DNA of 64,000 nt from Chitinophaga eiseniae (GTDB taxonomy: Bacteria; Bacteroidota; Bacteroidia; Chitinophagales; Chitinophagaceae), in assembly GCF_012641265.1 (NCBI RefSeq), contig NZ_JABAHZ010000001.1, positions 186,001 to 250,000 of the forward strand. Reading direction: 5' to 3'. Position numbers and translations under genes: made by a program. Shown here one piece after another: positions 37,201 through 48,781 of this stretch (its first letter is position 1; each line of letters opens with the position of its first letter). Under the pieces are notes generated by a model. It did not search any database. It was not told where the DNA came from and saw nothing but the letters and a program-made list of their open reading frames with translations.

Positions 37201-37379
37201 CCAGTATTAAGTACCTGAGAATTTACTTCAACGTTTCAAATGCTTTCATCATTACCAACTATAAGGGAATGGATCCTGAAATCGGATCATGGGATCCGTT
37301 GAGCGCCGGTATAGATAATGGTTATTATCCACAGCCCCGGGTATTTACCATTGGTGCTAACATTAAATTGACCAAATAA
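34221..37379 (+). CDS. SusC-like TonB-dependent receptor of the glucan/xyloglucan-type locus
   Basis: A 1052-residue outer-membrane receptor in standard SusC order: signal peptide (to about 30, SLFAQ), CarboxypepD_reg-like domain (about 33-110; KVTGKV... ITDDAGKF), TonB-box-like stretch (GDVVVIGYGK), plug (YVIDG, YGSQATNGVIVITTKRG) and barrel with the NGDGVIDEHDQ loop and a terminal aromatic/hydrophobic strand. The open frame extends to a TTG at 34104, but the ATG at 34221 (MKSTKMIRARMLPLLG) provides the signal peptide. SusD follows after 27 bases. It heads an operon of at least eight genes up to 48340, so it imports oligosaccharides produced by the BACON-GH5 enzyme. Substrate is inferred from the enzymes. 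Confidence 0.94.
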   Translation: MKSTKMIRARMLPLLGVLLGFLSSTSLFAQTIKVTGKVINKSNSAAIPGATVSLKNTNRFAITDDAGKFTIDASIGNTLVITIVGYQKKEVVINKTAAIEVALTENVSQLGDVVVIGYGKVRRPDVTGAISSVSGDELRKTQPVTFDQALQGKVPGLVAQQISGQPGGAVSVQIRGLSSFGGGSPMYVIDGIIIGGTATLGAGVNPLAGINPSDIESVDVLKDASATAIYGSQATNGVIVITTKRGQVAPPSITYDMYTGYQQIPKRLPLMNLREYAAFINDRNTGLGWGFDTRPEFANPKYLGNGTNWQKELFRNAPMSSHTLTISGGDTRTQYLLSGSYFNQEGIALGSKFRRMSVRLNLDNKTTNWLKIGTSLQLVNIKENVNATSSNVINTALSQTPDIAVKNEDGSWGGAYNPNGWVNSTVNPYAIALINKDEAKRNQLFGNLYAEIAFTRDLTLRNEVTGSFSMATEDRFNPSYTFGLVKNNLNSASYSTSQNSFTTLRNFLTYAHLFKNKYNVNVLLGHEAQLSTNESSAEGRSNFPSNNVQVISSGDPTTATNAGTKGQSAQESYFGRINFGLDDKYLFTANVRADGSSKFAPDNRWVTTYSGAFAWKLNNEEFLKQVKALNELKLRLGYGLTNNQNIRDYAYTSTLATVATGLTGIAQLTQNVGNPYVQWEKTKYANIGLDGTLFNWRINFSVDFYNRKTDGLVLQIPLPLYSGTAIGYSPGTLDAPYVNVGTVNNKGFDFRISSTNIKRKNFTWKTDLTVSRNINEVLKLNTDGASLDRQYSKTVVGRSIGEFYGYVIDGGVFATREDFKTHALPTKNGVPLPVGAAGGSIWYGDLKFKDFNGDGVIDEHDQTFLGSPIPKYQLGFNNTFSYKNFDLNIFFAANVGNKVYNQLRINGEYPGTSYGYLKALSNYAKLTLIDPNGSATDIDNIKVTNPDTRIVGIRNDNTNDNNRNSDKFVENGTFLRCKNISLGYTLPESLISRASIKYLRIYFNVSNAFIITNYKGMDPEIGSWDPLSAGIDNGYYPQPRVFTIGANIKLTK

Positions 37380-37406
37380 AATATTCATCTGTTAATATCA
37401 ATCATT

Positions 37407-38984
37407 ATGAGATCAATATTGGATAAAATAACTGCATTCCTGTTCATAATAATAATGATGGTGATGGCAGGATGCTCCAAAAGTTTTTTGGATCGTCCGC
37501 CGTTATCACAAATAAGTGCCGATAATTTTTATCAAAGTACCAATGATTTAAGGCTGGCTACAGCTGCGCTTTATGCCGGTAGCCCCTGGGGCGACTGGAA
37601 CTACAACTGTTATTTACCTGTGGGCGATGTACTGAGTGGAAATATGGCGGTGGGTTACTGGGGTGATGCCGTGCAGCTGAATACGTTTACCGTTACCGGC
37701 CTGAATGGGATTATGATTGCCAACTGGAAGTCGATGTATAAAGTCATCGCGCATTGTAATGTTACCATTAATGCTATCCAGCAGAAAGCGCCTGATTCCA
37801 TAGCTGGCCGGAACAAAAATGCCGCGATTGCGGAGGCCCGGTTTATACGCGGATATGCCTATTACAACCTGGCTGTGCACTGGGGCGCTGTTCCTGTTAT
37901 TGAAGATAACAGCAAGTTGATTATCTCTCCCTTGATTAACCGGATAAAAACGGAAGACGTATACAAATTTGCGATCAACGATCTCACATTTGCAGCCGGG
38001 AATCTTCCCGCTGCTGATGTGGCAGGAAGAGTGACCACCTGGTCGGCACAGGGTATGCTGGCGAAGGTTTATTTAACCGCTGCCGGATTGAACCGGCAAG
38101 GCACCAGGAATCAGCAATTCCTGGATAGCGCAGCAAAATATGCAGGAAATGTATGTAAGAACAGCGGGCTGGCATTGTCTGCCAATTATGCTGATCTTTT
38201 TAAAACCCAGTTTAATGATAATCCTGAGTCACTGTTTGCCTTACAATGGGCGCCAAGCGGCTCCTGGCTGGAAGGTAATATGTTGCAGATCTACTCCACC
38301 AGTGCAGAAATATCTGCCAACGGATCGGCTGGCTGGTTTGGGATAGGGCCAACGGTAGATATGTACAAGTTATACGCTACCAGGGATTCAATAAGGCGTA
38401 AAGCTACTTTTATGATCAACGGCGACTATTATCCCGAGCTGAATGCTGCCGGCGGTGGATTTAAATTTACCGGATCGTGTGCATTGAAAAAACACGTTAT
38501 CGGCACCGCCAAGGATAATAATGCGCCTACCATGACGCAAACAACTTCTACAGAGCATAATGCCTTGTTAAGGCTGGCAGATGTTTATCTCCTGTATGCA
38601 GAAGCGGTACTGGGCAACAATGCCTCCACGAACGACGCCGACGCGCTTTTATATTTTAACAAAGTGCGCGCCAGGGCAGGAATGCTTCCCGCACCAAAAA
38701 TAGACGCCGATAGCGTGTTGCTTGAAAGAAGAATTGAACTGGCAGCAGAGGGCCAATACTGGACAGACCTCGTAAGATTATCTTATTATAACCCGGCAAA
38801 GGCCATCAATATGTTAAAAGGTGAAACAAGGGTAACCTTTACGATATCAGGCGGTGTTTTAACACCAGCCAGTCCATATGGGGTAATTACTCCGCCCACT
38901 ATCCAGAGCTTTACTTTCCCTATACCTTCTTTTGAGGTGACTGCCAATCCGAAACTACAGGAACCTCCGGTATCATATTATTAA
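37407..38984 (+). CDS. SusD-like glycan-binding lipoprotein
   Basis: A 525-residue SusD-family lipoprotein (MAGC, Cys 23) with the usual start KSFLDRPPLSQIS, tetratricopeptide-type helices (ARFIRGYAYYNLAVHWGAVPV) and the C-terminal signature LERRIELAAEGQYWTDLVRL in slightly divergent form (E-G-Q-Y-W rather than E-G-H-R-F). It forms the lid over the SusC encoded 27 bases upstream and is followed after 24 bases by the surface glycan-binding protein. Secure family call; ligand likely a beta-1,4-glucan-based hemicellulose from context. Confidence 0.93.
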   Translation: MRSILDKITAFLFIIIMMVMAGCSKSFLDRPPLSQISADNFYQSTNDLRLATAALYAGSPWGDWNYNCYLPVGDVLSGNMAVGYWGDAVQLNTFTVTGLNGIMIANWKSMYKVIAHCNVTINAIQQKAPDSIAGRNKNAAIAEARFIRGYAYYNLAVHWGAVPVIEDNSKLIISPLINRIKTEDVYKFAINDLTFAAGNLPAADVAGRVTTWSAQGMLAKVYLTAAGLNRQGTRNQQFLDSAAKYAGNVCKNSGLALSANYADLFKTQFNDNPESLFALQWAPSGSWLEGNMLQIYSTSAEISANGSAGWFGIGPTVDMYKLYATRDSIRRKATFMINGDYYPELNAAGGGFKFTGSCALKKHVIGTAKDNNAPTMTQTTSTEHNALLRLADVYLLYAEAVLGNNASTNDADALLYFNKVRARAGMLPAPKIDADSVLLERRIELAAEGQYWTDLVRLSYYNPAKAINMLKGETRVTFTISGGVLTPASPYGVITPPTIQSFTFPIPSFEVTANPKLQEPPVSYY

Positions 38985-39008
38985 AAAAAAACTCAAAATT
39001 ATTATACC

Positions 39009-40226
39009 GTGAATAAAGCAACATTCCACCACATATATAAAAGCTGGCCGCTTTTCGTGCTTGCAGTGATTTTTATTAGTATGCCATCTGCCTGTAAGAA
39101 GGATGTGACGGCCGGGGCACCGGAAATAACAAGCGTTAGAAATTACGCAGCGTCTCCCGCAGATACCCTCGTCAACACGATCACTACTGGCCAGCGGGTA
39201 GTGCTGATCGGGCATAATTTAAAGGATGCGGTACAGATCTCTTTTAATGGGGTGCCGGCTTCCATCAACAGCGTACTGTTTTCGGATACCAGTGCTACGG
39301 TGCAGGTACCTGCTGTGATACCGTTTCCATCGGTGCCTGCAGAAACCCTGAACACTATTCGCTATGTAACCCGGCAGGGGACGACTACCTTTTCCTTCAG
39401 TATTGCTGCGCCGCCGCCATCTATCACGGCAATTTCCAACGAAAATGCCAACGAAGGCGATTCCGTTTATATTTCCGGTCTCAATCTGTTCTTTATAAAG
39501 CAACTCACCTTTGCCGGTACCGCGATTACTCATTATGCCGAGTCCGGCGATGGTACGTCTGTCGGATTTATACTGCCGGCGCTGGCCCAGGCAGGGCCAG
39601 TAGTTATCACCACTAAATCCGGCACGGCTACCACTCCGTTTAATGTGAATGACGACAAAACGGGTGTGCTCTGCAATTTTGATAATGTCAATACGTTTAG
39701 CTGGGGCACGAGCACCGATAACAGCAGTATCACGTATCCGGGAAACAGGGGCTATTATGCCGTTTTGAAAAACGATGTATTGCCGGCAGGAGATGGTACC
39801 TGGTGGGGTTTTGGGCGCAGTATCAATACCGGCGATGTAAAGTGGGTGCCTACCGATAGTTTGGGCGTTGCTGTAGGTGATTATGCCATTAAGTTTGAGA
39901 TCAATGTTCGTACTGCCTGGTCCGGCACCTCTATTTATGTGGTAAAAGGTCTTTCATTTGACTACCTGGCCAGGTACGAGCCATGGCAGGGAACTGATGG
40001 TACTGTTGCTCCCTTTACTACAAAAGGCTGGCGTACGGTAACGATACCTTTATCCCTGTTCAGGACCAATGATGGCAAGGGTACAGCAGCTGCAAGCCTG
40101 ACCACTTTGTTAGGGGCCACTGCCACCGGTGCTGTAAATATCCAGACAAAGAACTTTTCCGGTTCTCCTTCTGCTTCCGGTTTACAAGCGGCTATTGATA
40201 ATATCCGGGTGGTAAAGATTAAATAG
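39009..40226 (+). CDS. IPT/TIG-domain surface glycan-binding lipoprotein (SGBP-B type)
   Basis: A 405-residue lipoprotein with a GTG start; the lipobox is MPSAC (Cys 29) and the next ATG (residue 25) would destroy the signal, which supports GTG. Two IPT/TIG beta-sandwiches (about 37-130 and 130-215) act as a spacer, and the C-terminal domain (about 218-405; NFDN..., WWGFGRS, YEPWQG, ending AIDNIRVVKI) resembles the xyloglucan-binding domain of SGBP-B in the Bacteroides ovatus xyloglucan locus. It holds polymer at the cell surface for the SusC/D pair and the BACON-GH5. Aromatic residues in the C-terminal domain (WW, YEPW) could be the binding platform. No catalytic motif. Confidence 0.85.
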   Translation: MNKATFHHIYKSWPLFVLAVIFISMPSACKKDVTAGAPEITSVRNYAASPADTLVNTITTGQRVVLIGHNLKDAVQISFNGVPASINSVLFSDTSATVQVPAVIPFPSVPAETLNTIRYVTRQGTTTFSFSIAAPPPSITAISNENANEGDSVYISGLNLFFIKQLTFAGTAITHYAESGDGTSVGFILPALAQAGPVVITTKSGTATTPFNVNDDKTGVLCNFDNVNTFSWGTSTDNSSITYPGNRGYYAVLKNDVLPAGDGTWWGFGRSINTGDVKWVPTDSLGVAVGDYAIKFEINVRTAWSGTSIYVVKGLSFDYLARYEPWQGTDGTVAPFTTKGWRTVTIPLSLFRTNDGKGTAAASLTTLLGATATGAVNIQTKNFSGSPSASGLQAAIDNIRVVKIK

Positions 40227-40251
40227 CATGAGCAAATTTTAACCAAGTTAT

Positions 40252-41712
40252 ATGAATATGAAAATCAACAGACGGTATGCGATGGTGAGCCTGCTCTTTT
40301 TTACCGTTACGGCTACGTGTTGTAGCAAAAAGAGCCCTATTACGCCAGAGCTGTCAGTTTCTTCGTCGGAAATTGTTTTTCAGCCCGATGGAGGCGTCGC
40401 TGACGTATCTATTACCAGCAACGTAGACTGGAATATTAGCAATCCCGCTTCCGGCTGGCTACAGGTTAGCCAGGCAACCGGAAATAGCGGTAAGGCGGCT
40501 GTAATGGTCACTACTACACCCAATACAACCGGTGCAACCCGGTCAGCGGTATTGGTGATTAGTGCCGGAAACAGCCAGGTGCGCAGGGTTAATATAAAAC
40601 AGTCCAGCAGCTTATATCCTGGCTACAATACATCACCGGCGCCAGCCGATGCCAGCGGTATGGGAAGCAATGCGGTACAACTGGCGGCGAAATTCAAACT
40701 GGGCTGGAATATTGGAAATACGTTAGAAGCGATTGGGGGAGAAACCGCCTGGGGAAACCCATTGATTACGGAAAGTTATATCCAGGCTGTAAAACAGCAG
40801 GGATTTAATGCCATCCGCCTGCCTTGCTCATGGGACCACTATTCGGATAAAGCTACCGCTAAGATCCAGGATGAATGGCTGAACCGCGTGAAACAGGTAG
40901 TACAGTATTGTGTAAATAACGATATGTATGTTTTGCTCAATATCCACTGGGATGGCGGCTGGCTGGAGAATAACATCAGCAAGGCTAAACAGGATTCTGT
41001 CAATGCGAAACAAAAAGCATTCTGGGAACAAATAGCCACCAAAATGCGTGATGTTGATGAGCACCTGATGTTTGCCAGCGCCAACGAACCCGCAGTGGAT
41101 AATGCGGAACAGATGAGCGTTCTTAGCAGCTACCACCAAACCTTTGTCAATGCCGTGCGGTCCACCGGTGGCCGTAACAGCTACCGGGTACTGGTGGTGC
41201 AGGGCCCCTCAACCAATATTGAAAAAAGCAATGACCTGATGAATACACTTCCTGCCGATGCGGTGAAAGACCGTATGATGGTAGAGGTACACTATTATTC
41301 TCCCGCCCAGTTCTGTATACTGATGGACGGCGATGCCTCCTGGGGTAAAATGTTTTATTACTGGGGCGCCGGTCATCATTCTACTATTGAGCCTGACCGG
41401 AATGCTACCTGGGGCGAAGAAAGTGAAGTGGATAAATCCTTCGGCCTGATAAAAACGAAATTTATTGATAAACAGATCCCTGTAATATTGGGTGAATACG
41501 GCACCTATCGACGCGGTAACAGCAGGTATGTTCCAAAAGACCTGGCTACTCACAACGATGCAGTAGATTATTGGTTGACCTATGTTACCAAACAGGCAAT
41601 TGCCAGCGGTGCGAAACCCTTCTATTGGGATATTGGCACGGCGCTGGACAGGCGGAATAACACGGTGCTTGATCAACGCACTATGAATGCACTAAGGGCG
41701 GGTGGTAACTAA
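40252..41712 (+). CDS. BACON-GH5 cell-surface endo-glucanase/xyloglucanase
   Basis: A 486-residue lipoprotein (TCC, Cys 23 or 24). A BACON beta-sandwich (about 33-118) precedes a GH5 barrel (about 140-485) with WNIGNTLEA, acid/base Glu279 (ASANEP) and nucleophile Glu415 (ILGEYG). The architecture BACON-GH5_4 is that of the BoGH5A endo-xyloglucanase, which makes the first cuts outside the cell in the xyloglucan locus. The adjacent SGBP-B-type protein and galactosidase, xylosidase-like and GH43 genes support a xyloglucan or related beta-1,4-glucan substrate. It is a close paralogue of the T9SS-exported GH5 at 27217, which has a CBM13 instead of BACON. Glucomannan or mixed-linkage glucan are alternatives. 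Confidence 0.92.
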   Translation: MNMKINRRYAMVSLLFFTVTATCCSKKSPITPELSVSSSEIVFQPDGGVADVSITSNVDWNISNPASGWLQVSQATGNSGKAAVMVTTTPNTTGATRSAVLVISAGNSQVRRVNIKQSSSLYPGYNTSPAPADASGMGSNAVQLAAKFKLGWNIGNTLEAIGGETAWGNPLITESYIQAVKQQGFNAIRLPCSWDHYSDKATAKIQDEWLNRVKQVVQYCVNNDMYVLLNIHWDGGWLENNISKAKQDSVNAKQKAFWEQIATKMRDVDEHLMFASANEPAVDNAEQMSVLSSYHQTFVNAVRSTGGRNSYRVLVVQGPSTNIEKSNDLMNTLPADAVKDRMMVEVHYYSPAQFCILMDGDASWGKMFYYWGAGHHSTIEPDRNATWGEESEVDKSFGLIKTKFIDKQIPVILGEYGTYRRGNSRYVPKDLATHNDAVDYWLTYVTKQAIASGAKPFYWDIGTALDRRNNTVLDQRTMNALRAGGN

Positions 41713-41727
41713 CAATTAAGCACAAAC

Positions 41728-43659
41728 ATGGTAAATATGAAATTTGCGATTGGCGTTGTTTCCTTTTTTTCTTTTTACGTGATGACATCGTTTGCCCAAA
41801 AGGTAACGGTGCAATCGCCGGATCAACGGATAAGTGTTTCTTTATTTTCTACGGAGGATAGTGGATGGTATATCAAAGCATCCTGCAACAACCAGGGAAA
41901 GATGGCGGAAGTAATTCCACGTATTGATATTGGACTGGTACGCAGCGATCAGGAATTTTCAAAGGAGCTGAAGTTTCTTAAAGCGGGTAAACCCCGGCTG
42001 ATCCATGAGCAGTATACTGCATTACATGGTAAAAGATCGATTTGTACCAATGAAGGGAATGAAGTGATCGTTTCTTTTGAGAATCCCTCCAAAGCAAAAA
42101 TGAACCTTGTTATCAGGGCTTATAACGATGGCATTGCTTTCCGTTATGAGTTTCCGGAGAATCAAGGAACGTTTGTGGTAAAGGATGAACTGACTGCTTA
42201 CACCATCCCCAAAGAAACAAACCGATGGATGGAAAAATGGAATACGGCCAACGAAGGATTTTATACTTCCATGAGCGATAGTAGTATTCAAAGGCAGCAA
42301 TGGTGTTACCCGGCGCTGTTTAAGTTAAAAGATAATTCCAGCTGGTTCCTGTTACATGAAGCTGATGTAACAGGAACCTATTGCGGTACTAAGCTCAGTA
42401 ACACCCATGATGAATCGGTGTACAAATTGACGTTTCCAGATCCGGGAGATGGGAGAGGACTGGGGGCATCACAACCTACCATCACGCTGCCGTGGCAATC
42501 GCCGTGGCGCGTGATCATTGCAGGTTCCCTGCCTGATATCGTGGCATCTACCCTGGTGGATGATGTGTCGGCTCCTTCCGTTGTAAAGCATACCGATTGG
42601 ATTAAACCTGGAATTGCTTCCTGGAATTACTGGTCCAGCAACCACGGCACACGGGATTATAAAATTGTTTGTGAGTTTGCCGACCTGGCAGCGGAAATGA
42701 ACTGGCCCTATACCTTGCTCGACTGGGAATGGGATAACATGGGTAATGGAGGAAACCTGGAGGATGCACTGCAGTACATTCAATCAAAAGGAGTAAAGCC
42801 ATTGATGTGGTATAACTCTGGTGGTCCTCATACTTATGTTAGTTCTACACCCCGCGACAGGTTGCTGACGCATGAAAAGAGGGTGGAAGAATTTACAAAA
42901 TTGAAAAAGTTGGGTGTTAAAGGTATAAAAGTCGATTTCTTTGAGAGCGAGAAGCAGGATATGATCCAATACTATCTTGATATTCTGAAAGATGCAGCCG
43001 AATTCGAAATGATGGTTTATTTCCACGGTTGCCTGGTGCCGCGGGGATGGACAAGGACCTATCCCAACCTGATGACGCATGAGGCGGTACGCGGGGCGGA
43101 ATGGTACAACAATGGCCCGGATTTCACCATGGCTGCCCCGGCGCATAATACTGTTCTGCCCTTTACCCGTAACGTAGTAGGCCCCATGGATTATACACCG
43201 GTTACCTTTACCAATTCTCAATATCCGCATATTACTTCGTATGGGCACGAGCTGGCATTGAGCATTGTTTTTGAATCCGGCATTCAGCACCTGGCAGACC
43301 GCCCGGAAGGCTATCGCCAACTACCGGATGCCGCCAAAACATTCCTGAAAGAAGTGCCGGCTGCATGGGATGATACCAGGTTACTGGCCGGGTATCCGGG
43401 TAAAGATGTGGTGCTGGCACGTCGCAAAAATAATGTTTGGTTTATCGGTGGCATTAACGCCGAAATGCAGGAAAAGAAGGAAGCGGTAAGTTTTAGTTTT
43501 CTGCCAGAAGGTATTAAATATAAGCTGACATTAATTAGTGATGGGAAACACGATAAAGCATTTACTACCAGGTACCTGGTGGTAGACAGATCCAGCACAA
43601 TAGACGTTCCCGTGCTTCGTCGTGGTGGATTTGTGGCAGTAGTCGAGCCCATACCCTGA
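41728..43659 (+). CDS. GH97 glycoside hydrolase, retaining type (probable alpha-galactosidase)
   Basis: A 643-residue secreted/periplasmic enzyme with signal peptide (to about 23, SFAQ). N-terminal beta-sandwich (about 25-290), TIM barrel (about 290-560) and C-terminal beta domain form the GH97 fold. The residue Asp403 in KVDFF and Glu452 in HEAVRG fit the retaining subgroup (as in BtGH97b alpha-galactosidase) rather than inverting SusB alpha-glucosidases, which use glutamates as base. Alpha-galactosyl side chains occur on galactoglucomannan; xyloglucan galactose is beta-linked, so this gene hints that the substrate may not be plain xyloglucan. Fifteen bases after the GH5 stop, 34 before GH42. 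Alternative start: ATG 41737. Confidence 0.9.
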   Translation: MVNMKFAIGVVSFFSFYVMTSFAQKVTVQSPDQRISVSLFSTEDSGWYIKASCNNQGKMAEVIPRIDIGLVRSDQEFSKELKFLKAGKPRLIHEQYTALHGKRSICTNEGNEVIVSFENPSKAKMNLVIRAYNDGIAFRYEFPENQGTFVVKDELTAYTIPKETNRWMEKWNTANEGFYTSMSDSSIQRQQWCYPALFKLKDNSSWFLLHEADVTGTYCGTKLSNTHDESVYKLTFPDPGDGRGLGASQPTITLPWQSPWRVIIAGSLPDIVASTLVDDVSAPSVVKHTDWIKPGIASWNYWSSNHGTRDYKIVCEFADLAAEMNWPYTLLDWEWDNMGNGGNLEDALQYIQSKGVKPLMWYNSGGPHTYVSSTPRDRLLTHEKRVEEFTKLKKLGVKGIKVDFFESEKQDMIQYYLDILKDAAEFEMMVYFHGCLVPRGWTRTYPNLMTHEAVRGAEWYNNGPDFTMAAPAHNTVLPFTRNVVGPMDYTPVTFTNSQYPHITSYGHELALSIVFESGIQHLADRPEGYRQLPDAAKTFLKEVPAAWDDTRLLAGYPGKDVVLARRKNNVWFIGGINAEMQEKKEAVSFSFLPEGIKYKLTLISDGKHDKAFTTRYLVVDRSSTIDVPVLRRGGFVAVVEPIP

Positions 43660-43693
43660 TAAAAGAACGTATTGAAATAGAAATTTGATAGAA

Positions 43694-46724
<3,031 letters not shown>

Positions 46725-46747
46725 TAAGAAGGTAAATACATTAAGAG

Positions 46748-48340
46748 ATGAAGAGAAATGGCATTCTTTTGATGCTGCTGTTTAGTATCGTGGTAGAGAC
46801 AGTGGTAGCCCAAAAGATAAAAGAGAGCAAGTCAGCTATCCCCGAACGGATTATCAATATTGACTTTAATAAAGCAGCCGGGAAACTCAATACCATGTTT
46901 AATGAATGTGTAGGGGCTGGCCGCGCCAATGAAGGACTCCGGGCAGATTGGCAGCAGCAGCTGGCATATGTGAGAAAAGAATGTGGCTTCAGATATATCC
47001 GTATGCATGGCCTTTTAACAGATGATATGGCCGTATATACGGAGGATAGTAAAGGTAAACCGGTGTATAACTACATGTACATTGATGTTTTATTTGACTT
47101 TTTGCAAAGCATTGGAATGAAGCCTTTTGTGGAACTGGGATTTATGCCTTCTGCACTGGCCAGCGGTTCTAAAACAATTTTTTGGTGGCGGGGCAATGTA
47201 ACTCCTCCCAAAGATTATGAAAAATGGGCGGCATTGGTGAAGGATCTTACCAGGCATTTTACGGAGCGGTATGGCGCTGAAGAAGTGAAAACCTGGTATT
47301 TCGAAGTGTGGAATGAGCCTAACCTGGATGGTTTTTGGGCAGGGACGCAGGAGGAGTATTTCAAATTATATACTTACAGTGCCAGGGCTATTAAAAGTGT
47401 TAACACATCTTATCGTGTTGGTGGCCCGGGTACGGCCGGCGCTGCCTGGGAGCCTGAAATGATTGAATATTGCGATAAGCATCAGGTGCCTGTAGATTTT
47501 ATAAGTACCCATGCTTATGGGGTAAAACAGGGATATCTCGATGAATTTGGCCACTCGGGTACTGTACTCGATAAAAATCCCATGAGCATCAGCGGCGATG
47601 TGCTTCAATCGCGGGAAGAGATTAACGGTTCTGCGATGCCTCATCTGGAGCTTCATTATACCGAATGGAGCGCTTCCTATACCCCGGCGGATCCTATCCA
47701 TGATAGTTATCACGAAGCAGCTTATGTGCTGCAAAAGCTAAAACAAGTGGGCAACGCGGCCAATTCAATGTCATATTGGGTTTTTACTGACATTTTCGAA
47801 GAAGCCGGTCCCCGTTTTACGCCTTTTCATGGGGGCTTCGGTATGCTCAATACCCAGGGTATTAATAAACCGGTATTCTATGCATACCAGTTTATGAACC
47901 GGCTTGGAAATATTGAATTGGTGAATAATGATTCCTCTTCCTGGATCTGCAGGGATTGGCAGGGAAATATACAGGTGCTGGCCTGGGATTTCACCAATAC
48001 TCACCCTGGAGATTCTGTACATAATCAGCAATATTATATCCGTGATCTTCCGTCGACATCCAAAGGAAAACTGAAGATTAATATTGCAAACGTACCTGAG
48101 GGGAAATATGCATTGGAAATATACAAAGTGGGCTATCGTTCCAATGATGCCTATTCGACTTACCTCTCCCTGGGAACACCGGCGCAGCTCACAAGGCAAC
48201 AGGTAGCCCAGATTAAAAGACAAAACGACGGATCCCCACTTTCCAGGGAAATTATTACGGTACAAGGCAAGGCGGGTTTTGGTAAAGAACTTGACATCCG
48301 TGAAAATGATGTTTTTTTTCTGAATCTTGTTAAACTTTAA
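46748..48340 (+). CDS. GH39 glycoside hydrolase (beta-xylosidase-like)
   Basis: A 530-residue secreted enzyme with signal peptide (to about 21, VVAQ). The (beta/alpha)8 domain has acid/base Glu190 in EVWNEPNLDGFW and nucleophile Glu306 in HYTEWSAS, both typical of GH39, plus the early RMHGLL motif; a C-terminal beta-sandwich follows (from about 395). Characterised members are beta-xylosidases or alpha-L-iduronidases; other specificities (for example alpha-L-arabinosidase) exist. In this cluster it probably removes beta-linked pentose from side chains. It is the last closely spaced gene of the operon; a 441-bp gap and a weak terminator follow. Confidence 0.88.
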   Translation: MKRNGILLMLLFSIVVETVVAQKIKESKSAIPERIINIDFNKAAGKLNTMFNECVGAGRANEGLRADWQQQLAYVRKECGFRYIRMHGLLTDDMAVYTEDSKGKPVYNYMYIDVLFDFLQSIGMKPFVELGFMPSALASGSKTIFWWRGNVTPPKDYEKWAALVKDLTRHFTERYGAEEVKTWYFEVWNEPNLDGFWAGTQEEYFKLYTYSARAIKSVNTSYRVGGPGTAGAAWEPEMIEYCDKHQVPVDFISTHAYGVKQGYLDEFGHSGTVLDKNPMSISGDVLQSREEINGSAMPHLELHYTEWSASYTPADPIHDSYHEAAYVLQKLKQVGNAANSMSYWVFTDIFEEAGPRFTPFHGGFGMLNTQGINKPVFYAYQFMNRLGNIELVNNDSSSWICRDWQGNIQVLAWDFTNTHPGDSVHNQQYYIRDLPSTSKGKLKINIANVPEGKYALEIYKVGYRSNDAYSTYLSLGTPAQLTRQQVAQIKRQNDGSPLSREIITVQGKAGFGKELDIRENDVFFLNLVKL

Positions 48341-48781
48341 GTGTCTGGAAAACTAATGCAATAGAGGCAGATAAAATCTATTGCGGTTTTGTGACTGGTA
48401 AAAAGAAACAGGGATTTGGAGAAAGATTATAGGGATATTAGTTGCGTTGTATTGGGTGCCTAGGTATCTTCAACTGGCTTATCAGAAGATGCGTTGAGCA
48501 TAAAAGTACGGTGGTATTAGCTCAAGCATGCTGTTAGGGGCAGTTATCCCTGCTTAAAGTATTTAGCGGCAATCACTGCAGGCTTGGCTGTTGTGCCTTT
48601 CAGGACTGGCCAATGGAAGGGAATGATCCAAAGATAGATGACCCTTGTGGAGGCACAGCAAATCTCTTATCATTAAAATAAATGTAAAAATGACAATTAT
48701 GTTTTTTAAAATTGCACCTTATTTACCCCGGACAGAAGAATAGATGTACGTGAGAATGTGCAATGGTTATTATTTTGAAGT
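48341..48781. other. 441-bp gap after the GH39 gene
   Basis: No gene was recognised. A weak hairpin stands at the start (48358-48384) and an AT-rich stretch with TTATTTTG (48770-48777, one mismatch to TAnnTTTG) at the end. The length suggests that the GH43 pair downstream has its own promoter. Confidence 0.4.
48358..48388 (+). terminator. Possible terminator after the GH39 gene
   Basis: GCAATAGA (48358-48365) pairs with TCTATTGC (48377-48384) over 8 bp around an 11-base loop, followed by GG and four T. It lies 17 bases after the stop. The A/T-rich stem and short T run make it weaker than the other terminators in the window. Confidence 0.5.

Noticed and set aside
42784..43320. 178-codon minus-strand frame inside the GH97 gene
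   Set aside because: Antisense to conserved GH97 active-site regions, no family resemblance.
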